From Akkermansia sp. (GTDB taxonomy: Bacteria; Verrucomicrobiota; Verrucomicrobiia; Verrucomicrobiales; Akkermansiaceae), in the NCBI GenBank assembly GCA_017628435.1, contig JAGBZE010000089.1, positions 1 through 10,747 of the forward strand: a stretch of DNA of 10,747 bases, given 5' to 3'. This document shows, piece by piece, positions 5,797 through 10,747 of the stretch. The notes under the pieces are model-generated. The model was given only the letters and a program-made list of their open reading frames with translations, did not search any database and was not told the origin of the DNA. Position 1 is the stretch's first letter. Every line of letters starts with the position of its first letter. A program made the position numbers and the translations under genes.

Positions 5797-7839
5797 ATGA
5801 AAAACGATCAATTTCCATTAATCAGCGTTATTGTACTCACCTACAACTCTGCAGAGTATGTGCGCACAACGCTGGAAAGCGTACTGAATCAGGACTACCC
5901 GGGCCCCCTGGAACTGATTATCGGCGACGACTGCTCACAGGATGCCACCGTAGCCATCTGCCAGGAATGGATAGATCAGCACGCATGTCGGTTCAGCCGG
6001 GCCGAAATCCTGGTACCAAAAGAAAATCAAGGTGTGGTAGGCAACTACAACGCCTGCATTAAAGCAGCACAAGGAGAGTGGATAAAGGGCATAGCCGGTG
6101 ATGATGTGCTGCTGCCGGATGCGCTGAGCACCTTCTACAACACTGCCATGGAGGAGCCGGGGAAGCGACTCTTCCTGTATTCCTCGCTTCTCCAGTTCCA
6201 GAATGATGAGCAGCTGGCACACCCCGAGCGACTCAAACTACTCATGGGTGGCCCGGAAAATGCAGCCCTGGACATCAACTATATCTTCCGCAAGCCGCAT
6301 TTCTGGACCAACGCCCCCTCCTTCTTCATTGCTAAAAGAGTACTAGAGGACATAGGCTATATCCCCAGACTCTTCCGCAATGTGGAAGATCGGCCCCTGT
6401 TCTCCAAGATTCTCGCCAGTGGGTACAGCATCTACCACCTGGCCAAGCCAACCGTGTGTTACCGCACACACCAGGCATCCCTTACCACAGCCATGGCAGG
6501 GGCTCGCTATGCAGAATGCAACTGGAAGACATATACCGAGCTGCTGCGTCCCTGTTTCAAGGGAGCACGACGCATGTTGCTTGACCTGCAAATGCTTCCT
6601 CAATACTTCATCATCAAGCAAGGCGGCAAGACCAGAACAGCAAAATTCCTCAGACTCATCTGCAGACTGCTGTGGGCACTGCTCATGGTAGTAGCCTTCC
6701 CCTTTATTCTGAGGCCGGTCATATTAAAAAACTGCAACAATCTCAGCGATACAACAAACCTCACCGTTACCCGAACAGGAAACCATCTCCCTTTTATCTC
6801 AGTTCTGGTTCCTGTCTACAACGCAGGCCATTATCTGAAAACGTGCCTGGATTCGCTTGCCGCGCAAACATGTCCGGATATTGAATTCATCTGCGTTAAC
6901 GACGGCAGTACAGACAATTCCGGCAAGGAACTCGACTTTAGAGCCAGTCAGGATTCTCGTTTTCGGATTATCCACCAACCCAATGGCGGCTACGGCAAGG
7001 CTGTGAACGCAGCGCTACAGGCAGCCAGAGGAACATACATAGGCATTGTTGAACCCGATGACTGGATTGCCCCCAGCATGTACCACCACCTGACTTCCCT
7101 GGCCCAGAGGGATAAGGCTGATATCGTAAAGGGCAATTACTTCAGCGAAGCTGGGTCAAACAGCAAGCTCATTGAAAAACTGGGAAATTCTCCGAATGAA
7201 GTAACTCTTACTCCTGCTGAACTTCCGGAATACCTTGCAGGCCCCCCAAGCATATGGAGTGCTATTTACAATCGTGAATGGCTTATGCAAAAGGGTATTC
7301 GTTTCTCTGAAACTCCTGGGGCAGCCTTCCAGGATCTGGGCTTCTGCATCCGCACATGGCTTGCAGCCAGAAGCATTACAACATCTCACCGCGCCTTCTA
7401 TCACTACAAGGAGGATAATCCTAACTCCAGCTCCCGAAAAATGGAGGATGGTGCATGGGCTGCATTCCAGGAACTTCAACTGTTGTCCGATGTCTTCTCA
7501 GCCATTCCCGAAGAAGAGACCTCTATACGCAGCCATGTTGTATTCCGTATCTTCTCCACCTTGCGGGCAGATTACAGATTACGCATCCGCAACACGGTCA
7601 AGAGCTTCCTTCTTAAATACTCACATATGCTGAATGATTATTTCCCCCTGAATACCCTTCAGCAGGATATCTTCACCAAGGACGAGTGGTTTGACATTCA
7701 GCTTATTTACAACAAGCCCCTGCAATTCCAGCGAAAAAGCCGTACCAGAGCAAACCTGCTCCAGCGACTCTGCTCTGTGCGCACAGAAGCAGGCAAGCGT
7801 GTTGTCCGAATTCTGGGATTCAGCTTCATCTGGAAGTAA
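5797..7839 (+). CDS. Two-domain family 2 glycosyltransferase (GT2-GT2 fusion)
   Basis: A 680-residue protein with two complete GT-A domains. Domain 1 (about 8-235) has ISVIVLTYN (9-17), GDDCSQDAT (43-51) and AGDD (100-103) as its metal site. A hydrophobic stretch (about 285-309, LRLICRLLWALLMVVAFPFI at its core) may be a membrane helix or a membrane-lying segment. Domain 2 (about 332-570) has ISVLVPVYN (334-342), NDGSTDNSG (368-376), EPDDW (419-423) and FQDLGF (511-516). The tail to 680 is basic, which suggests peripheral membrane contact. The frame is open throughout, so this is one gene and not two. It starts six bases after the preceding glycosyltransferase, without a Shine-Dalgarno sequence. 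Double-domain enzymes of this sort can add two sugars in turn, as chondroitin and hyaluronan synthases do; which sugars are involved here is unknown. Confidence 0.9.
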   Translation: MKNDQFPLISVIVLTYNSAEYVRTTLESVLNQDYPGPLELIIGDDCSQDATVAICQEWIDQHACRFSRAEILVPKENQGVVGNYNACIKAAQGEWIKGIAGDDVLLPDALSTFYNTAMEEPGKRLFLYSSLLQFQNDEQLAHPERLKLLMGGPENAALDINYIFRKPHFWTNAPSFFIAKRVLEDIGYIPRLFRNVEDRPLFSKILASGYSIYHLAKPTVCYRTHQASLTTAMAGARYAECNWKTYTELLRPCFKGARRMLLDLQMLPQYFIIKQGGKTRTAKFLRLICRLLWALLMVVAFPFILRPVILKNCNNLSDTTNLTVTRTGNHLPFISVLVPVYNAGHYLKTCLDSLAAQTCPDIEFICVNDGSTDNSGKELDFRASQDSRFRIIHQPNGGYGKAVNAALQAARGTYIGIVEPDDWIAPSMYHHLTSLAQRDKADIVKGNYFSEAGSNSKLIEKLGNSPNEVTLTPAELPEYLAGPPSIWSAIYNREWLMQKGIRFSETPGAAFQDLGFCIRTWLAARSITTSHRAFYHYKEDNPNSSSRKMEDGAWAAFQELQLLSDVFSAIPEEETSIRSHVVFRIFSTLRADYRLRIRNTVKSFLLKYSHMLNDYFPLNTLQQDIFTKDEWFDIQLIYNKPLQFQRKSRTRANLLQRLCSVRTEAGKRVVRILGFSFIWK

Positions 7840-7862
7840 TATAACCGGCATCCTTTTCCAAT

Positions 7863-7900
7863 CAGGCAGGAGTTTCCGCCAGAAACTTCTGCCTGTTCTG
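7863..7900 (+). terminator. Probable terminator of the polysaccharide operon
   Basis: A 13-bp stem, CAGGCAGGAGTTT (7863-7875) with AAACTTCTGCCTG (7883-7895), contains a single G-T pair and a seven-base loop (CCGCCAG). It begins 23 bases after the stop of the fused glycosyltransferase. The following sequence (TTCTG) is only moderately T-rich, so termination may be partial or the hairpin may protect the mRNA end. It separates the sugar genes from mutS. Confidence 0.6.
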
Positions 7901-7945
7901 TTACCCATCCTGAAATACGACAAGCAAAAGGCTTGAATTACGGCA

Positions 7946-7953
7946 GGGGGTGA
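7946..7953 (+). promoter_or_regulatory. Shine-Dalgarno sequence of mutS
   Basis: GGGGGTGA differs at one base from the 16S-complementary GGAGGTGA and lies six bases before ATG 7960. It selects this start over the in-frame ATG at 7972. It contrasts with most sugar genes in the window, which have no such site. Confidence 0.7.
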
Positions 7954-7959
7954 GATAAA

Positions 7960-10482
7960 ATGCCGAGCGTTATGGCAGAAAAGCCCGCACTCAGCCCGAT
8001 GATGGACCAGTACCTGCGTATGAAGCAGTCACTGCCGGGTGATGTGTGGCTGTTTTTCCGCCTGGGGGATTTCTATGAAATGTTCTTTGAGGATGCAGTG
8101 GAATGCTCTGCAGCCCTGGGGCTTACGCTCACCAAGCGCCAGACGATACCCATGTGCGGCGTGCCCTACCACGCGGCAGAGGGCTATATCGGCCAGGCGG
8201 TAAAGATGGGTAAGCGCATCGCCATTGCCGAACAAATGGCCACCCCGGTTCCAGGCAAGCTGGTGCCGCGAGAAATCACCCGCATCATCTCTGCCGGCAC
8301 CCTGGCAGACATGAGCCTGCTGGACTCCAGCGAGCACAACTACATTGCCGCCGTTTTCCACGAGAAAAACACTTGGGGCCTTGCCTGCGCTGACCACACC
8401 ACCGGTGAATTCACCGTGGCAGATTACCCCAGTTTCGAAGCCATGAGCGAGGAAGTGGCCCGCATTCACCCGCGCGAGCTTCTTATCAGCCAGGAGCAGC
8501 CGGACGATTTTCCCGGGCTGCCCGTCACGCTGATGTATGATGGCTACACCTTCCTGCCCGGCCTGGCAGATACCTTCCTGAAATCACACTTCCGCGTGCA
8601 TTCGCTGGAGGGATTCGGCTGCGCCCACCTCGGCCCTGCCCTGGGAGCCGCCACCGCTATTCTGCACTACTTAAAGCACCAGCTGCGCCGCCAGACAGAC
8701 CACCTGCGCACCCTCTCCCTGCGCGCCACGGAGAACGCCGTGATGATAGACACGGCCAGCCGCCGCAATCTGGATCTGGTGGAGGCCCGCGGCGGCCACA
8801 AGAACACCCTGCTGGGCACGCTGGATAAAACCAGTACCCCCATGGGCGCCCGCAAGCTGCGCGACTGGATTCTGCACCCCACCTGCTGCATGGAGGAACT
8901 GATGCGCCGCCAGAACCTCATCGCCGGTTTTCTGAAGGAGCCTTTCCTGATGTCGGAGCTGCGCAACTCATTCAAAGGAGTGCGCGATACGGAGCGTCTG
9001 GTATCCCGATTGTCACAGGGCGCCGGCAATGCCCGCGACCTGCTGGCACTGGGCACCTCACTGGCGCACCTCCCTGCCATTGTGGATGACCTGGCAGCCC
9101 TGCAGCAGCATGAGCCACTCTTCACCCCGATTCTCGAGCGACTGGGCAATTTCGAAGAACTTACAGACCTGCTCACCAGTGCCGTGGTGGATGAGCCCCC
9201 CCTCACCATCAAGGAAGGCGGCATGATTCGCGATGGCTACAACGAACAGCTGGATGAGCTGCGCGCAGCCTCACGCGAGGGCAAGGACTGGCTGGCCGAC
9301 CTGGAGGCCCGCGAACGCGCCGCCACCGGTATCGATTCCCTGAAAATACGTTACAACAATGTTTTCGGCTACTACATCGAAGTCACCAAGGCCAATTTCT
9401 CCAAGGTGCCGCAGGATCGCTATGTGCGCAAGCAGACCCTGGCCAATGCAGAACGCTTCGTGACCGATGAGCTCAAGAAAATGGAGGGTACCATTCTGGG
9501 GGCAGATGAACGTGCCCGCCAGCTGGAATATGATTTGTTCTGTAAGCTGCGTGAGCAGGTAGCCCTCTTCATTGACCGCATTCAGTGCACCTCCGAAGCT
9601 CTGGCCGAAGTGGACGTTCTGCTGGCGCTGGCTGAAACCGCCCAGCGCTACCGCTACTGCCGCCCCACGCTGGATATGAGCCGCGACCTGCACATCGTCA
9701 ATGGCCGCCACCCGGTTATCGAGCAGGTGCAGACGGATATCTCTTTCGTGCCGAATGATACGGAGATGGAGGCCGATTCCCAGCGAGTGCTCATTCTCAC
9801 CGGCCCCAACATGGCAGGCAAGAGCACCTACATCCGCCAGGTGGCCCTCATCACCCTCATGGCGCAGATTGGTTCCTACGTTCCGGCTGATTCTGCACGA
9901 ATCGGCCTGGTGGACCGCATTTTCTGCCGCGTGGGCGCCAGCGATGATATCGCCCGCGGACAGTCCACCTTCATGGTGGAAATGAGCGAGACCGCCCTTA
10001 TCCTGAACAATGCCACCGACCGGTCCCTGGTCATTCTGGACGAAATCGGGCGCGGCACCGCCACCTTCGATGGTCTCTCCATCGCCTGGGCCGTAGCAGA
10101 GCACTTGCACGATGTGCTGGGCTCCCGCACCCTCTTTGCCACCCACTACCACGAAATGGTAGACCTGGAGCACACCCACCCTGCCGTAAGCAACTGGCAT
10201 GTGGAAGTACGCGAATGGAAGGATGAAATCGTCTTCCTCCGCAAGGTTCTTCCCGGCCCGGCAGATAAATCATACGGCATTCAGGTTGCACGTCTTGCAG
10301 GGCTCCCCACCCCCATCATCGACCGCGCCAAGCAGATTCTCACCCACCTGGAAATGAGCGCCGGCGCCCGTGAACCCAAGGCTGCCCGCCGCAAACGCGC
10401 CCGCGAAAGCGGCCTTCCCTGCGCAGAGGAAGCCGATGTTGCCCAGCTGGATATGTTCAGCATGCTCGATGAAGGCATCTGA
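7960..10482 (+). CDS. mutS: DNA mismatch repair ATPase MutS
   Basis: Recognises mismatches and small loops after replication and starts repair. The 840 residues are near the usual MutS1 length. The mismatch-reading motif GDFYE (36-40) supplies Phe38 and Glu40 for stacking and contact at the mispair. The core and clamp domains follow, including NVFGYYIEVTK and the YVRKQTLANAERFVTDEL segment. The ATPase domain has Walker A TGPNMAGKST (614-623), the SDDIARGQSTFMVEM signature, Walker B LVILDEIGRG with Asp694 and Glu695, and the ATHYHE motif (727-732). The extreme C-terminus reads QLDMFSMLDEGI; QLDMF (829-833) resembles a beta-clamp-binding motif (QL[SD]LF type). It has its own Shine-Dalgarno site and sits behind the operon terminator, so it is probably transcribed separately. 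All catalytic motifs are intact. Confidence 0.98.
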   Translation: MPSVMAEKPALSPMMDQYLRMKQSLPGDVWLFFRLGDFYEMFFEDAVECSAALGLTLTKRQTIPMCGVPYHAAEGYIGQAVKMGKRIAIAEQMATPVPGKLVPREITRIISAGTLADMSLLDSSEHNYIAAVFHEKNTWGLACADHTTGEFTVADYPSFEAMSEEVARIHPRELLISQEQPDDFPGLPVTLMYDGYTFLPGLADTFLKSHFRVHSLEGFGCAHLGPALGAATAILHYLKHQLRRQTDHLRTLSLRATENAVMIDTASRRNLDLVEARGGHKNTLLGTLDKTSTPMGARKLRDWILHPTCCMEELMRRQNLIAGFLKEPFLMSELRNSFKGVRDTERLVSRLSQGAGNARDLLALGTSLAHLPAIVDDLAALQQHEPLFTPILERLGNFEELTDLLTSAVVDEPPLTIKEGGMIRDGYNEQLDELRAASREGKDWLADLEARERAATGIDSLKIRYNNVFGYYIEVTKANFSKVPQDRYVRKQTLANAERFVTDELKKMEGTILGADERARQLEYDLFCKLREQVALFIDRIQCTSEALAEVDVLLALAETAQRYRYCRPTLDMSRDLHIVNGRHPVIEQVQTDISFVPNDTEMEADSQRVLILTGPNMAGKSTYIRQVALITLMAQIGSYVPADSARIGLVDRIFCRVGASDDIARGQSTFMVEMSETALILNNATDRSLVILDEIGRGTATFDGLSIAWAVAEHLHDVLGSRTLFATHYHEMVDLEHTHPAVSNWHVEVREWKDEIVFLRKVLPGPADKSYGIQVARLAGLPTPIIDRAKQILTHLEMSAGAREPKAARRKRARESGLPCAEEADVAQLDMFSMLDEGI

Positions 10483-10567
10483 CAGAACAACAGACGTACT
10501 ATCAGCTTCGGAATTTACGCATATGTGTCCCAAAGTTTTCGATTGTGATTTTAGTTGTTTATTCAAG

Positions 10568-10705
10568 CGCACGGAGTGCGTGGAACTTTGAGCCCGTAAC
10601 ACGGGCGCTGTATTACTAGCGATGGGGTGAAGCGTGGGGCGCGCCAGCGCAACACGCGCAACCCCTCGTTGGAATAACAACACAAATGAAACCCGTAACA
10701 CGGGT
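10568..10705. repeat. Composite palindromic repeat (REP-like) downstream of mutS
   Basis: Four hairpins lie in 138 bases. H1 is CGCAC-GGA-GTGCG (10568-10580). H2 is GCCCG-TAACA-CGGGC (10592-10606). H3 (10624-10665) is a long symmetric stem: GGGGT/ACCCC, GCGTG/CACGC and GCGC/GCGC separated by small symmetric internal loops, closing on GCCA. H4 is ACCCG-TAACA-CGGGT (10691-10705). H2 and H4 share loop and stem apart from a paired G-C to A-T change, which points to selection on the structure. The gap 10483-10747 has no convincing gene. The architecture resembles REP/BIME-type intergenic elements. I have the impression of similar sequences in Verrucomicrobia but cannot confirm it. It may also end or stabilise the mutS transcript. 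Confidence 0.6.
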
Positions 10706-10747
10706 GACAGAAAGCATTGCTAAACTAGATTGAACGGTTTCTGCCAC

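Noticed and set aside
9271..10200. Long antisense frame of 309 codons opposite mutS
   Set aside because: It mirrors the MutS core and ATPase domains and has no family features of its own.
10612..10623. Minus-strand ATCGCTAGTAAT, identical to a conserved 16S rRNA segment
   Set aside because: The bases on either side do not match 16S rRNA; the 12-base identity is best read as coincidence within the repeat.
10270..10701. Minus-strand frame of 143 codons covering the end of mutS and the palindrome array
   Set aside because: Half is antisense to mutS and the rest translates palindromes; no protein family is visible. Such frames commonly arise over intergenic repeats.

Overview
The window holds nine complete genes, all on the + strand. 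Eight form a surface-polysaccharide block (237-7839) and the ninth is mutS (7960-10482). The genes are moderately GC-rich. Most starts in the sugar block lack a Shine-Dalgarno sequence, and a composite palindromic repeat follows mutS. A Gram-negative bacterium with O-antigen or exopolysaccharide is likely. My best guess is Verrucomicrobiota (Akkermansia relatives), from general resemblance only; nothing here proves the taxon.

Layout. 1-236 is a T-rich leader with two terminator-like hairpins and a weak -10 box. Then come rmlA (237-1109) and rmlB (1128-2210), which convert glucose-1-phosphate to dTDP-4-keto-6-deoxyglucose. A 154-base gap (2211-2364) follows that can fold into a compact four-way junction with a possible pseudoknot. 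Two tandem FdtA/QdtA-type sugar-nucleotide 3,4-ketoisomerase homologues come next (2365-2781 and 2778-3194). Only the second keeps the catalytic His-x-His pair. They are followed by a left-handed beta-helix N-acyltransferase (3196-3714), a PLP sugar aminotransferase (3717-4820), a family-2 glycosyltransferase (4825-5790) and a 680-residue protein with two family-2 glycosyltransferase domains (5797-7839). A strong hairpin at 7863-7895 probably ends this unit. mutS follows with its own Shine-Dalgarno site. The last 265 bases carry no gene but hold an array of four palindromes.

How the genes work together. RmlA and RmlB make the 4-keto intermediate, a ketoisomerase moves the keto group to C3, the aminotransferase installs a 3-amino group and the acyltransferase acylates it. 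The product should be a dTDP-3-acylamino-3,6-dideoxyhexose (Fuc3NAc or Qui3NAc type). rmlC and rmlD are absent, so rhamnose is not the local product. The glycosyltransferases would add this or neighbouring sugars to a glycan repeat unit. No flippase, polymerase or initiating transferase is present, so the full locus probably extends upstream of base 1.

The items most worth checking are the structured gap before the ketoisomerases, the HAF/HAH ketoisomerase pair, and the palindrome array with a compensatory base change after mutS.
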